Source: Robertmurraya massiliosenegalensis JC6 (GTDB lineage Bacteria; Bacillota; Bacilli; Bacillales; Cytobacillaceae). From it: DNA of 64,000 nt. Below are positions 9,899 to 18,664 of this stretch, piece after piece. Below the pieces are notes generated by a model that was not told where the DNA came from, did no database searches, and worked only from the letters and a program-made list of their open reading frames with translations. Each line of letters opens with the position of its first letter. Position 1 is the first letter of the stretch. The DNA is taken from the NCBI RefSeq assembly GCF_000311725.1, contig NZ_HE978512.1, forward strand, positions 63,380-127,379, written 5' to 3'. The position numbers and the translations under genes are program-made.

Positions 9899-9949
9899 GG
9901 AGCATCACAGAATTGCTAGTATTAGACATTTCCGTGATGCTCCTTTTTT
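9899..9949 (+). terminator. Terminator downstream of the coat-like gene
   Basis: GGAGCATCAC pairs with GTGATGCTCC (10 bp), followed by TTTTTT. Confidence 0.85.
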
Positions 9950-9965
9950 CGAAGGAGGCTCCACC

Positions 9966-10091
9966 CTAATTTATAAATGCTGCACCAACAATGATCAACA
10001 ATATGAATAATACAACAATTAAAGCGAATCCAGTACCAGCCCCGTAACCTGCACCATAGCCATATCCTCCGAATCCATATCCATAGCCCAT
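9966..10091 (-). CDS. YjcZ-family small sporulation-associated peptide
   Basis: This 41-residue peptide has a Gly/Tyr-rich N-terminus ([13 protein letters not shown]) and one hydrophobic helix ([19 protein letters not shown]), the hallmark of YjcZ/YczN-type peptides made during sporulation in Bacillaceae. The start is placed at 10091 because AAAGG lies at a proper distance upstream; an in-frame ATG at 10100 would overlap the binding site. It is probably inserted in the membrane. It lies next to another Gly-rich small protein on the same strand, and the two may be co-expressed. The family assignment is confident; its biochemical role is unknown. Confidence 0.85.
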   Translation of the reverse strand: MGYGYGFGGYGYGAGYGAGTGFALIVVLFILLIIVGAAFIN

Positions 10092-10139
10092 ATCTATCAT
10101 CCTTTCAATTAATTTTAGTTTCCATGTCACTATATTTAT

Positions 10140-10409
10140 CTAGAAGAAAAAAGGAATAAACGCTAGTGCAGCAATGGTACCAAGGGCAATCCCCCAACCG
10201 AAGCCCCAGCCCCCACCGCCGAAGCCACCTCCATAATATCCATATCCATACCCTCCAAAGTTTCTTCCTCCGCCAAACGGTCTTAAGAATACTCTGTTTG
10301 GTGTAGCTCTTTCTATCACTCCACGATGAGTACGTCCGTCATATGTTCTAATCTGAACTGGTCTTCCAATTCCTTTACAACACATGTTGTAATATTGTCC
10401 TACAGACAT
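10140..10409 (-). CDS. Small Gly/Tyr/Trp-rich protein with a C-terminal hydrophobic segment
   Basis: This 89-residue protein starts at 10409, where AGGAGGTG is well placed; the longer reading frame upstream is not supported. The first 45 residues are a compact beta-like domain (GRPVQIRTYDGRTHRGVIERATPNRVFLRP) resembling SH3/LSm-like small domains of sporulating Firmicutes. A Gly-rich stretch (GGGRNFGGYGYGYYGGGFGGGG) follows, then a hydrophobic end (IALGTIAALAFIPFFF). CC occurs at residues 10-11. It may be a spore surface or coat component by composition and neighbourhood, but I do not recognise a named family. Confidence 0.65.
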   Translation of the reverse strand: MSVGQYYNMCCKGIGRPVQIRTYDGRTHRGVIERATPNRVFLRPFGGGRNFGGYGYGYYGGGFGGGGWGFGWGIALGTIAALAFIPFFF

Positions 10410-10586
10410 TTTTACACCTCCTGGAAAATTCACTTTTATGACTACAATCATCCTATGTGTTTTTCTAGTAAATGATTGGACATAAGCACAAGACATCAGC
10501 GGAAAATCGTCTATAGGTTTAAGAGGGCGTACTCCTATTGCCTTATTAACATAAGATATGTAAAAACTATAAAGGAAGTAGATAAA

Positions 10587-11318
10587 ATGATGTATGATTA
10601 TCAAGATGCTTTAGCTTATAGTGGTGTAGAAGAAGCGCACCCAGGAGGACATTCTTTAACAAAAAAAATATTAAAAAATGAAAGAATTAATTTAGGTTCA
10701 ACTGTGCTAGATGCTGGTTGTGGCACGGGGCTGACATCAGCCTATTTAGCAAGAAAATTAAAATGTAAAGTATACGCGATTGATAAGCATCAGCAAATGA
10801 TTAAAATTGCCACTACAAGAATAAAAAAGGATAAACTCCCGGTAAAAATCATCAATGGAAACATTGAAAAATTACCCTTTCCCGACGATTGTTTTGATTA
10901 TGTAATCGCTGAATCTTCGACAATCTTCACTGATATTTCTAAGACATTAAAAGAATATCACCGTGTTCTTAAACCATCAGGTGTTGTCATTGATATTGAA
11001 ATGATCAGTAAGGAATCCTTACAACGAGAAGATAAAACAAGTCTTCAACAATTTTATAATATAAAAAAATTTCCATCAGAAGTAGAATGGGGACAGGCAT
11101 TTAAAAAGGCAGGTTTTAAGAAGATTGATATCCTTCAAGTGAATTCAATTTTACAAGAATTAGAGGATTATAATGGAAAATTATCTGAACTGAATGAGCG
11201 TAAGGAATTGCAAAGAACAGACCCACAAATTGAGGAAATACTATTCGAACATAGCAGAATGATGATGAATTTAGCAGAAAAACTTGGGTACAGTGTATTT
11301 AGGGCTGTCAAAATGTAA
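10587..11318 (+). CDS. Class I SAM-dependent methyltransferase
   Basis: This 243-residue cytoplasmic Rossmann-fold methyltransferase has motif I at about residues 40-48 (VLDAGCGTG), an acidic residue at the end of beta-2 (YAIDKHQQM), motif II-like NGNIEKLPFPDDCFD and the post-motif VLKPSG. These are the Methyltransf_11 (UbiE-like) signatures. The substrate cannot be read from the sequence. The start is set at 10587, with AAAGGAAG upstream, because the longer frame overlaps the divergent Gly-rich gene and its first 37 residues look non-coding. It is followed by a terminator, so it is a single-gene unit. Confidence 0.85.
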   Translation: MMYDYQDALAYSGVEEAHPGGHSLTKKILKNERINLGSTVLDAGCGTGLTSAYLARKLKCKVYAIDKHQQMIKIATTRIKKDKLPVKIINGNIEKLPFPDDCFDYVIAESSTIFTDISKTLKEYHRVLKPSGVVIDIEMISKESLQREDKTSLQQFYNIKKFPSEVEWGQAFKKAGFKKIDILQVNSILQELEDYNGKLSELNERKELQRTDPQIEEILFEHSRMMMNLAEKLGYSVFRAVKM

Positions 11319-11401
11319 TTGTTGCCGTCTTAATACTGTTTTCATTTTTCTTGTAGGGACCAATAAGTTCACATAAAGAAACCAAAACTATATTAATCTT
11401 A

Positions 11402-11431
11402 AACCTCGGGATAACTTTTTCCCGGGGTTTT
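11402..11431 (+). terminator. Terminator of the methyltransferase gene
   Basis: AACCTCGGGA pairs with TCCCGGGGTT (10 bp, one G-T), followed by TT. The remaining sequence up to 11580 shows no gene. Confidence 0.8.
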
Positions 11432-11580
11432 CAAATTGTGTCCAGTTTGATGAATTTAGTGTGATGAAAAAGCAACGGAACACTTCTTCACCACACAAAA
11501 GATAATCTAGGAGTAGATTTCAATTTTATATTGTTTATTAAGACATCTTTCAATTAATAATTCAGATAATTTCTAACCCA

Positions 11581-12420
11581 TTAATTCTTTAATCGTTTGT
11601 TCTGATGAGAAGAATCTTCTTTATATTTGTAGTTTTTTAATCCTTTACCACGCCTAAACCAAATTGTAAAGATTGCTCCTATAATTAAGCCTAAAGAAAC
11701 AACTTGAGCAATACGCAATGAATCTGTAAGCATTAAACTGTCTGTTCTTAAGCCCTCAACAAAAAACCTTCCGAGAGAATACCACACAACATATGAGAGG
11801 AAAATTTCTCCAATCTTTGGCTGAAACTTTCTAAATATGATTAAAATAAAAAAACCTATGAAATTCCAGAGAGATTCATACAAGAAAGTGGGATGATAAT
11901 AAGCTCCTTCTATATACATCTGATTAATTATAGGGTCAGGAAGATAAAGGCTTTCCAGAAAAGACCTTGTTACTTCTGTCCCATGCGCTTCCTGATTCAT
12001 AAAGTTTCCCCACCGACCAAGGGCTTGACCGAGGATAATACTTGGTGCTGCCACATCTGCTAGTTGCCAAAATGAAACACCCCTCCTTTTTGCAAAAATA
12101 ATCGCTGTTATAATAGCTCCAATTAAGGCTCCATGAATTGCAATTCCGCCTTCCCAAATTGCGATGATTTCACCAGGATTAATCGAGTAATACTCCCACT
12201 TAAATACTACATAATAAATTCTGGCACTAATAATTGCAATCGGAATCGCCCAAAGTAAAAGATCAGTAAAAATATCCTTTTGAAGCCCTAACTTTTTCGT
12301 TTCTCTTGTCGCAAGTAACCAACCTAATCCTATTCCTGCCCCTATGATAATACCGTACCAATAAATTGTGAATGGTCCGAGTTCAAGCGCAACTCTATTT
12401 AACGGCTGAATACTTTCCAT
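11581..12420 (-). CDS. lgt: Prolipoprotein diacylglyceryl transferase
   Basis: This 279-residue integral membrane enzyme transfers diacylglycerol from phosphatidylglycerol to the lipobox Cys of prelipoproteins. Hallmarks are [10 protein letters not shown] near the N-terminus, the HGALIGA motif with its essential His, and the Lgt signature [28 protein letters not shown] lies near the C-terminus. It has about seven membrane helices and a normal length. It is not next to hprK, where Bacillus lgt usually sits, so it may be an accessory paralogue. Lipoproteins in this region (LAGC and LAAC lipoboxes) are possible clients. A truncated second copy lies at 13215-13337. Confidence 0.93.
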   Translation of the reverse strand: MESIQPLNRVALELGPFTIYWYGIIIGAGIGLGWLLATRETKKLGLQKDIFTDLLLWAIPIAIISARIYYVVFKWEYYSINPGEIIAIWEGGIAIHGALIGAIITAIIFAKRRGVSFWQLADVAAPSIILGQALGRWGNFMNQEAHGTEVTRSFLESLYLPDPIINQMYIEGAYYHPTFLYESLWNFIGFFILIIFRKFQPKIGEIFLSYVVWYSLGRFFVEGLRTDSLMLTDSLRIAQVVSLGLIIGAIFTIWFRRGKGLKNYKYKEDSSHQNKRLKN

Positions 12421-12565
12421 AACTATTCCTCATTTCTTTAAAATATAGTCATAGAGTATTATATATATGTGGAGATTTTATGCATTATGGACCCCAACCT
12501 GGCTTTACTTTTATTTGAACCTATTTAAAAAAGCCCCTCTCTTTACTTGAGAATAAGCTTAAATT

Positions 12566-12764
12566 ATCTATTAGAAATTTACTACTCTTCTTACATGTCC
12601 GTAAACGTCTTTATATAGTACACTAATTCTCTAGGGATAGTCTCACTAAAGGATACCTTTGTCCCCTGTATTCTTAAGACACTTATACTTGAGCCAATAC
12701 TAATCCCAACTAGTCTAAATACCCATGCCCAAAATCAGAGCAATCAAATCTAGAAACCATTATT
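12566..12764 (-). pseudogene. Decayed fragment of an NlpC/P60 hydrolase gene
   Basis: The stretch aligns by eye with the 3' end of the intact NlpC/P60 gene at 13497-14693. Bases 12566-12620 match the C-terminal codons (13489-13546). After a deletion of about 110 bases, 12621-12764 matches the segment at 13659-13800 that encodes the region around the catalytic Cys and the following helix. Frameshifts and substitutions prevent translation. It sits just upstream of lgt, the same order as in the second copy. The rest of the 12421-12894 gap shows nothing else. Confidence 0.8.
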
Positions 12765-12894
12765 TTCATAGTAAATAAATTATAAATCTGCAAAGTTTCT
12801 TCATATTTTATATGTATATTTTCTATAAATTATCCTTTATGAAAAATAATCTTCGCATAGTAAATAGTTAAGAAAATAATTATGGAGGTTAAAA

Positions 12895-13218
12895 ATGATA
12901 TTTTATAGGAAGATATCAAAAACAGGTCAAATTACTCTCACAAAGGAGATTTGCACAAATTTGAACCTTATAGAAGGTGAGTACTTATTTATTTACAAAT
13001 ACAGAAATAGTGTTGTAATTCAAAAGAACCATGAGAACACAACTCTTAACCAATGCATTTTTCGAAACGGTAAGATATCAATCCCCGTTGAATTACGTAA
13101 ATTAACGGGTATTACCCAAAATACTTTATTAAAAGTACAGACTAACAGTTGCAATGATAAAATAATAATCTTACCAGAAAAAGATAGACACTTAAGAGAT
13201 ACTGATATGTCTATCTAA
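12895..13218 (+). CDS. Double AbrB/SpoVT-type swapped-hairpin protein
   Basis: This 107-residue protein contains two AbrB-like units. The first (about 4-46) reads [21 protein letters not shown]; the second (about 54-95) reads [18 protein letters not shown]. Each follows the pattern of a beta strand, G-x-I-x-(I/V)-P-like turn and helix, seen in AbrB, SpoVT and MazE antitoxins. A standard AbrB has one such domain plus a separate C-terminal domain, so two in tandem may form a pseudo-dimer. The ribosome binding site GGAGG is clear. No toxin gene follows. It sits between the two arms of an [nlpC-lgt] duplication, and its stop codon overlaps the lgt remnant. DNA binding is inferred. Confidence 0.65.
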   Translation: MIFYRKISKTGQITLTKEICTNLNLIEGEYLFIYKYRNSVVIQKNHENTTLNQCIFRNGKISIPVELRKLTGITQNTLLKVQTNSCNDKIIILPEKDRHLRDTDMSI

Positions 13219-13337
13219 TTTCTTGTTGCAAGTAGCCATCCTAGTACAATTCCAATTCCAATAATTATGCCATACCAATATATAGTGAATGGTCCAATTT
13301 CGAGAGCCACTCTGTTTAATGGTTATATATTCTCCAA
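13215..13337 (-). pseudogene. 5' fragment of a second lgt gene
   Basis: Read on the minus strand from a TTG at 13337, the translation is MENI, stop, then [20 protein letters not shown] and GWLLATRN, nearly identical to the first 40 residues of the intact Lgt at 11581-12420. Codon 5 (Gln in the intact gene) is a TAA at 13323-13325, and similarity ends at the ATR motif, where the AbrB-like gene ends. It is a clear truncated pseudogene. Confidence 0.9.
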
Positions 13338-13454
13338 TTTTTCACCTCACCTCTATACTAACTTTATGATATAATACATGATTTCTACCGGGATTCTGTA
13401 TATTTTGAGAAACATACAAGCATTATTATATTTCCTCATTTGATACAAAATAAA

Positions 13455-13484
13455 AGGCTTATCCTTTTACAAAAAGATAAGCCT
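13455..13484 (-). terminator. Terminator of the NlpC/P60 gene
   Basis: AGGCTTATCCTTTT pairs with AAAAAGATAAGCCT (one mismatch). The minus strand continues with TTTTATTTTG. Confidence 0.8.
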
Positions 13485-13496
13485 AAATTTATCTAA

Positions 13497-14693
13497 TTAG
13501 AAATTCGCTACTCTTCGTACATGCCCTTTAAATGTTTTTTGGTAGTAGCCAGTGTTCATGTTAGCAATTGCCACACCTGTAGAAGATTGAGATCCTATGA
13601 ATTTTCCACCACCAAGATAGATTGCAACGTGTCCATCCCTCTTGTACGTATCAAAGAATACTAAATCCCCAGGTCGTGCCTCACTAAGAGATATCTTTGT
13701 ACCTTGAGTTCTTAAGACTTCTGTACTTGCGCCAATACTAATACCAGCTTGTCTAAATGCCCAACTCACGAATGCCGAGCAATCAAATCTTCCATTGGCA
13801 ATATCATAAGCGTTTCTACCACCACCAAAAACATAGACAGAGTTTCCAATATATTTATTTCCTGCTGTTAAAACAGTGTTTAGACTTCCATCATTTGCAG
13901 GTGGTGTATAGGCAACTTTTCCACCACTAGTACTAGAAGTACTGCTTTTTCCCTTTGTAGATTGGGAACTGTTTGAAGTTTCTGTTTGTTGTGTTTGATG
14001 TGCCGCACGTTGAGCCTCTTGTTCAGCTTGTACCTTAGCCTCTAACTCACTTAGTTTCTCCATATTACCTTTTTGAGCTTCTTCGAGATCCTTACTCAAA
14101 GCATCATTTTCTTCCTTTTGTTGTTGCATATAGACTTTCATACCTTCAAGCTCAACCTTGTTTTCATTTAGTTTACTTAGTTTTTGATCAAGAACGGCTT
14201 GTTTCTCTACTACAGCTAGCTTATCTAACTCATGTTGCTTAATTAGGTCGCTATCTGCATTAGCTATTTGTGTAACTGCAAATACACGATCTATAAAGTC
14301 ACTGAAATTTTCAGATCCTAATAGAACTTCAACATAACTAACCTTTCCGCCAGACTCTTGGAAAGACTGGGCACGTTTAGCTAACACTTCTGTTCTTTTA
14401 TCAATTGTTTCATTTAAGACTGCTATTTCTTCTTCAAGTACTTTTATTTCAGCTTGTGTTGCTTTTATGTCATTTTCTGTCTTTACGATTGTTTCATTAT
14501 TTTCTTTAATAGCTGCGTCTGTTTTTTTAATTTTTTCTTCCAAAGCAGACAATTTATTCTTTGTTTCATCAATACTTTTTTCTACTTGTTGAATTTGTGT
14601 AGAATAATCTGCATAAACAGAAGGGATTGAAATTAAACTCCCTGCTCCTAAAATGATTGACGTATTAAGGACTAATAGTTTCTTTTTCAACAT
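13497..14693 (-). CDS. Secreted NlpC/P60 peptidoglycan hydrolase, CwlO-like
   Basis: This 398-residue secreted D,L-endopeptidase-type cell wall hydrolase has a signal peptide at 1-28 (cleavage near VYA-DYS), a long coiled-coil region at about 30-245 (PcsB/CwlO-type), a Ser/Thr/Gln-rich linker at about 245-280 and an NlpC/P60 domain. The catalytic residues are in FDCSAFVSW (Cys) and RDGHVAIYLG (His). The start at 14693 is chosen because GGAGGAAG lies just upstream and it opens directly on the signal peptide. In B. subtilis cwlO is regulated by WalRK and FtsEX and lies beside trxB, which is not the case here. A decayed copy of the 3' end lies at 12566-12764. Confidence 0.9.
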   Translation of the reverse strand: MLKKKLLVLNTSIILGAGSLISIPSVYADYSTQIQQVEKSIDETKNKLSALEEKIKKTDAAIKENNETIVKTENDIKATQAEIKVLEEEIAVLNETIDKRTEVLAKRAQSFQESGGKVSYVEVLLGSENFSDFIDRVFAVTQIANADSDLIKQHELDKLAVVEKQAVLDQKLSKLNENKVELEGMKVYMQQQKEENDALSKDLEEAQKGNMEKLSELEAKVQAEQEAQRAAHQTQQTETSNSSQSTKGKSSTSSTSGGKVAYTPPANDGSLNTVLTAGNKYIGNSVYVFGGGRNAYDIANGRFDCSAFVSWAFRQAGISIGASTEVLRTQGTKISLSEARPGDLVFFDTYKRDGHVAIYLGGGKFIGSQSSTGVAIANMNTGYYQKTFKGHVRRVANF

Positions 14694-14896
14694 GTCTTCT
14701 TCCTCCGACCTATTATTTTCGACAAATTCTATGAGAATGTAAAGGGTGTTAGTGTTTTCTTCTTTAAATGACAAATTTCAGTCTTTTAAAACAAATTTCT
14801 TCTTTTTTAGAATATAGCAATCTATTATCGCGTTCAAAGATAATAATTTTACAGTTATGTTTCATTTATTACTACTAGGTCAAAAAAATATGAAAA

Positions 14897-14924
14897 TACC
14901 GTTCCTCTAATTTAAGAAACGGTA
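14897..14924 (-). terminator. Terminator of the lipoprotein beta-propeller gene
   Basis: TACCGTT pairs with AACGGTA; on the minus strand it is followed by TTTTCATATTTTTTT. Confidence 0.7.
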
Positions 14925-14967
14925 CAGTAGTATTCTTTATTATTAATAGATATTTAGCGATTGCTGA

Positions 14968-16116
14968 TTATTCCATAGTACTAATCCCATTTGGAACATT
15001 ACCAACTTCAATAGTTTCAATCGCTTTATTTTGTTCTGTATCAATTACTGTGACTGTATTATCAAACATATTTGTTACATAAAGACGCTTGCTGTCAGAA
15101 CTTGTAACCACTCCGTGGGCACCTTTCCCGGTTTCAATAGTTGCTGTAACCATTTTAGTAGACAAATCGACAACAGTAACGGTATTTGATGGGTCATCTT
15201 CTGTTCCTTGGTTAGCTACATATGCATATTGATTATTCCCATCAATATATACTTGTGCTGGTCCTTTCCCTACCTCTACTTTTTCAACTTCATCTGTTTC
15301 TAGGTTTACAATGGCAAGTATATTCTCTGCATTTAAGGTCGCTACAAGTGTTTTCCCATCAGACGTAATTCCTGTTGTCACAGGAGTGGAACCCACTGTA
15401 ATTCTTTTCTGTTCTTTCATTGTTTCAAGATTTACAACACTGACGGAGTCCTCAGCCATATTCGCAATATAAGCATTCCTGCTATCTGATGAAATCCTAA
15501 ATCCATGCGGCCCTTTTCCTGTATCAACTGTTTCAGTTACTGATAAACTTTCCATATCAATTACCGATACATTATTATCTTCAGTATTTGTGACCAATGC
15601 ATATTTTCCATCCTCAGTAAAAACAAAATGAGCTGGGTGATTCCCTACTTCAACCGTATTTAATAGTTCATTTGTTTCTATATCAAAAAATAAAGCTTTA
15701 CCATTCATCTCCATTGACGCATCCCCATGTGCATCTCCGCCATGCGAATCCTCACCATGGTTATCTTCACTTTGTGATTCTCCACCATGACCCATGGCTG
15801 GAACTACCGTAGCACCAAGGATCTTTCCATCTGGGGAAACCTGTACGTTGTGAACTGTACCATCCACTTCAATAATCTCATCGACTTCATTTGTAGCTGC
15901 GTTTATTTTGGTAATACTCCCTCCCTCATCGGCTGTAAAATAGAATTTTACATTTTCTGTTTCAGAAATATTTGTTTCTTTTACTTCCTCAGATGTTTTT
16001 GTTTCTTCTTGCCCCTTTACTGCAGATGCCGAGCTTTGATTAGAGTTAGAACTACACCCTGCTAAGACAGCTCCTGATATTAGTAAAGTAATTAAACTTA
16101 ATTTTGTTTTATTCAT
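14968..16116 (-). CDS. YVTN-type beta-propeller lipoprotein with His-rich loop
   Basis: This 382-residue surface lipoprotein has a lipobox LAGC (Cys21) followed by a Ser/Glu-rich spacer. It then carries about seven 40-residue blades of the YncE/YVTN type, for example ITVGSTPVTTGITSDGKTL and ETGKGAHGVVTSSDSKRLYVTN. A loop in the second blade (about residues 110-140) is packed with His, Asp and Glu (GHGGESQSEDNHGEDSHGG), a likely metal-binding insert. The family has no established enzymatic role; nearby copper-type genes and a Fur-like box upstream suggest metal handling. The ribosome binding site AAAGGAGGAAG supports the start. A second, non-lipidated propeller is encoded at 22479-23459. Confidence 0.8.
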   Translation of the reverse strand: MNKTKLSLITLLISGAVLAGCSSNSNQSSASAVKGQEETKTSEEVKETNISETENVKFYFTADEGGSITKINAATNEVDEIIEVDGTVHNVQVSPDGKILGATVVPAMGHGGESQSEDNHGEDSHGGDAHGDASMEMNGKALFFDIETNELLNTVEVGNHPAHFVFTEDGKYALVTNTEDNNVSVIDMESLSVTETVDTGKGPHGFRISSDSRNAYIANMAEDSVSVVNLETMKEQKRITVGSTPVTTGITSDGKTLVATLNAENILAIVNLETDEVEKVEVGKGPAQVYIDGNNQYAYVANQGTEDDPSNTVTVVDLSTKMVTATIETGKGAHGVVTSSDSKRLYVTNMFDNTVTVIDTEQNKAIETIEVGNVPNGISTME

Positions 16117-16143
16117 GTAATACTTCCTCCTTTTTTGAATCTA

Positions 16144-16164
16144 TTGTAATGATAATGAGTCTCA
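16144..16164 (-). promoter_or_regulatory. Fur-like operator over a probable promoter
   Basis: TGATAATGAGTCTCA at 16150-16164 matches 12 of 14 defined positions of the 7-1-7 Fur consensus (TGATAATnATTATCA). It lies about 34-48 bases before the propeller start codon and beside a TACAAT -10 candidate (16143-16148 on the minus strand). It fits Fur better than PerR or Zur forms. Single-site pattern match; not confirmed. Confidence 0.45.
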
Positions 16165-16358
16165 TAGATTCAAAATGTGATTTACTTCACTTTAAAAAAA
16201 TAGAGAGGAAACATCTTAAAATATTGTGAAAATCCATAAAAACTGCATAATCTAATCTTAAAATAGATAAATTTATTAAAAGCAAGTCTTTAGTGATTCT
16301 AGTTTAGCTCCGATGTTTACATCTTTAGTTATTATCTAAGAATTAAATACAACAAAAA

Positions 16359-16384
16359 AGCTTATTCGTTAGTTAGAATAAGCT
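16359..16384 (-). terminator. Terminator of the Rieske gene
   Basis: AGCTTATTC pairs with GAATAAGCT (9 bp); the minus strand continues with TTTTTTG. The other bases of 16117-16451 hold the Fur-like site and no gene. Confidence 0.8.
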
Positions 16385-16451
16385 CTTGAGTCCAATATTC
16401 ATCTTTATATCAGAAAAAGTTTTTTTGACCTTCAATCACCAATTACTTTTC

Positions 16452-16955
16452 TTAATTTTCCCTTTTCATCGGACTCAGTACAGCTATATAAATATTGCCA
16501 TCCTGAACAAAGGATTCGAATGTATCTAAAGGTCTTGGCGGAGGACCCCCCACATTAATTCCATATTCATCGTATTGTCCCCCATGACAAGGGCAATAAA
16601 ATCGCACTCCATTCTCCTGCATTTTCACATCAGCATCTCCAGCAGTGCAACCAAGATGGGTACAGATTGGAGACATAATCAATAAAGAGTTATCCTTTTT
16701 GTCTTTATTGATATAAACAAAACTTTCCATTTCTTGTTCTTCCCAAGCATCCTGAATAGTCACTTTATAAGGCACCTTTTTTGGGAATTCTCCTTTTTCT
16801 AATTCGCTTAAGGGCCCAAGGTTGGCCATCGTGCTCGTATCAATATTCCTTTTGTCATCACTGCAGGCTGCCAACCCGATAGGCAGCACTGAAACAGCAA
16901 ATAACCCCACTGTACCCTTCAACGATTTACTTAGAAAATCTCTCCTTTTTAGCAT
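16452..16955 (-). CDS. Tat-exported Rieske [2Fe-2S] protein
   Basis: This 167-residue electron-transfer protein has an N-terminal twin-arginine motif (KRRDFLSKS) followed by a hydrophobic stretch that can act as signal or anchor. The Rieske cluster ligands are complete: CTHLGC (Cys and His) and CPCHGGQYD (Cys and His), followed by the Pro loop GGPPPRPL. It resembles QcrA-like Rieske subunits, but no cytochrome b/c genes accompany it, so it is probably a stand-alone exported Rieske protein. An AGGAGG site precedes the ATG. It may exchange electrons with extracytoplasmic oxidases such as the multicopper oxidase; that is inference. Confidence 0.85.
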   Translation of the reverse strand: MLKRRDFLSKSLKGTVGLFAVSVLPIGLAACSDDKRNIDTSTMANLGPLSELEKGEFPKKVPYKVTIQDAWEEQEMESFVYINKDKKDNSLLIMSPICTHLGCTAGDADVKMQENGVRFYCPCHGGQYDEYGINVGGPPPRPLDTFESFVQDGNIYIAVLSPMKREN

Positions 16956-17051
16956 AAAGTTCCCTCCTTTTTATTAAGTTAGCACTCAGTTGTGCAGAAA
17001 ATTTGAATTTTAATTATGTCACATAAATGTTAGAAACTGATTGGAGTCCTT

Positions 17052-18353
17052 TTACAATACTTTGAACTTTTTCGTCATTCCCTTTAGATCACTTGCAATG
17101 TTGGATAATACCTTGGTTGAATCAGTTATTTCTCCAATTGCTACAAGTTGCTCTTGGCTGGATGCAGAAACATGAATAGAATTTTGAGTGTTTTTTCTTG
17201 CAACTGAAGAAATTCCCTCCATTGTTCCTGTAATTTCTCTAGAGCTTGCGGACATGTATTTGGCTGCTGTTAAAATACTTTCCATTTCAAGATTTATTTT
17301 TGACGTTGATTGAGAAATTATTGAGAATTTCTCTTTTGTATCATTTGTAATCTCAATACCTTTCTTTACATCTTTAATCACGGTTCTCATAGATTGCACA
17401 GAATCTTCAGTGGCTTTTTGAATTTGCTCTATGAGTGTAGCAATTTTTTCTGTAGATTGGTTGGATTGTACCGCCAGCCTCCTTACCTCCTCTGCAACAA
17501 CAGCAAAGCCTTTTCCTAAATCACCTGCTCTCGCTGCTTCGATAGCTGCATTTAACGCTAGTAAATTTGTTTGATTTGCTATATCAGAAATGACGTTCAA
17601 TATTTGTACAATTTCTTGAGAACTTATTTGAAGAAATTGAATGGATGTATCTGACTCACTTACGGAATTTTGAATTAACATCATTTGGCGAACAGTCTTG
17701 TCTACAGCATGTTCTCCGTCACAGGCATATCCTGTTGCTTGTTGAGAAAAAAGAGAAACTTGTTCCGTGTTTCCTGCTATTTTATTAATCCCTTCATTCA
17801 TATCTGTAAAAGCATTAGCAATTTTTTCAATACCACTAGTTTGGCCTTCCGTATCGGTTGCTACCTCTTGGATCGAATTTGAGATTTTCATGGATACTAT
17901 GTTAGTTTCATTGGCATTTTCCAAAAGTTGGTCAGAAGAATGAGCTATTTTAAGGGAAGCAAAATTTATTTTTTCTACTATATCTTTCAAACTTCCTACC
18001 ATTTTTTCGAAGGATCCTACCAAGTGACCTATTTCATCATTAGATTTTTTAGGTATTGTGACCATTAAATCTCCTTCAGCTACTTCCCCAGTTAAGCTTA
18101 ATAATGTTTTTATAGGAGAAACCACAATCCTGCGTATGAAAAATGAGGCTATTACCGTTGTTAAAATAATATTAATAACAGTACTTATGTAGATACCATA
18201 GGTTATCTGAACACTATGCTCTAATAATGAATTTAAATAGTTGGTTAATGGTACGCTTATTAGGAGTGCCACTATTATTACAAGATTCATTTTAACCGTT
18301 AAACTAAGGAAATGATTTCTTTTAATTAAATCTAATTTTGTATTCTTTCCCAT
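17052..18353 (-). CDS. Methyl-accepting chemotaxis protein with minimal sensor
   Basis: This 433-residue transducer has two membrane segments (about 17-37 and 48-70) separated by only some ten residues, so there is almost no extracellular ligand domain. A HAMP domain follows, then a long coiled-coil signalling domain with the CheA/CheW hairpin tip [18 protein letters not shown] and [13 protein letters not shown]. It probably senses through the membrane or cytoplasm, or works with partner receptors. The start at 18353 is preferred because GGGAGG is nine bases upstream; the ATG at 18359 is too close to it. No other chemotaxis genes are in the window. Confidence 0.9.
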   Translation of the reverse strand: MGKNTKLDLIKRNHFLSLTVKMNLVIIVALLISVPLTNYLNSLLEHSVQITYGIYISTVINIILTTVIASFFIRRIVVSPIKTLLSLTGEVAEGDLMVTIPKKSNDEIGHLVGSFEKMVGSLKDIVEKINFASLKIAHSSDQLLENANETNIVSMKISNSIQEVATDTEGQTSGIEKIANAFTDMNEGINKIAGNTEQVSLFSQQATGYACDGEHAVDKTVRQMMLIQNSVSESDTSIQFLQISSQEIVQILNVISDIANQTNLLALNAAIEAARAGDLGKGFAVVAEEVRRLAVQSNQSTEKIATLIEQIQKATEDSVQSMRTVIKDVKKGIEITNDTKEKFSIISQSTSKINLEMESILTAAKYMSASSREITGTMEGISSVARKNTQNSIHVSASSQEQLVAIGEITDSTKVLSNIASDLKGMTKKFKVL

Positions 18354-18664
18354 ACACATCTTCCTCCCGAGGTATCTCTAAAATATCCAATATGGACATA
18401 GTTACTGTATAAAACAAATATGCAGAAAGTATCAAAAAGAACAAGTATCCCTACATGGTTCTTGCATAATAACATCAAATTTTATTTCAAAATTAGTAAA
18501 ACGGGAGAATACACGCTCTCATTTGGAATTTGAATATTTAATGAACTTTTATTAAAAACTGTGATTTTTACCCTTGCTTTTTATAATCCATCAAAAAAAA
18601 TCCTCAATTTCTGCAAATATTTCTATTAAGCTCAATTCGGAAATAAAAATTTGGAGGGTTTTAG

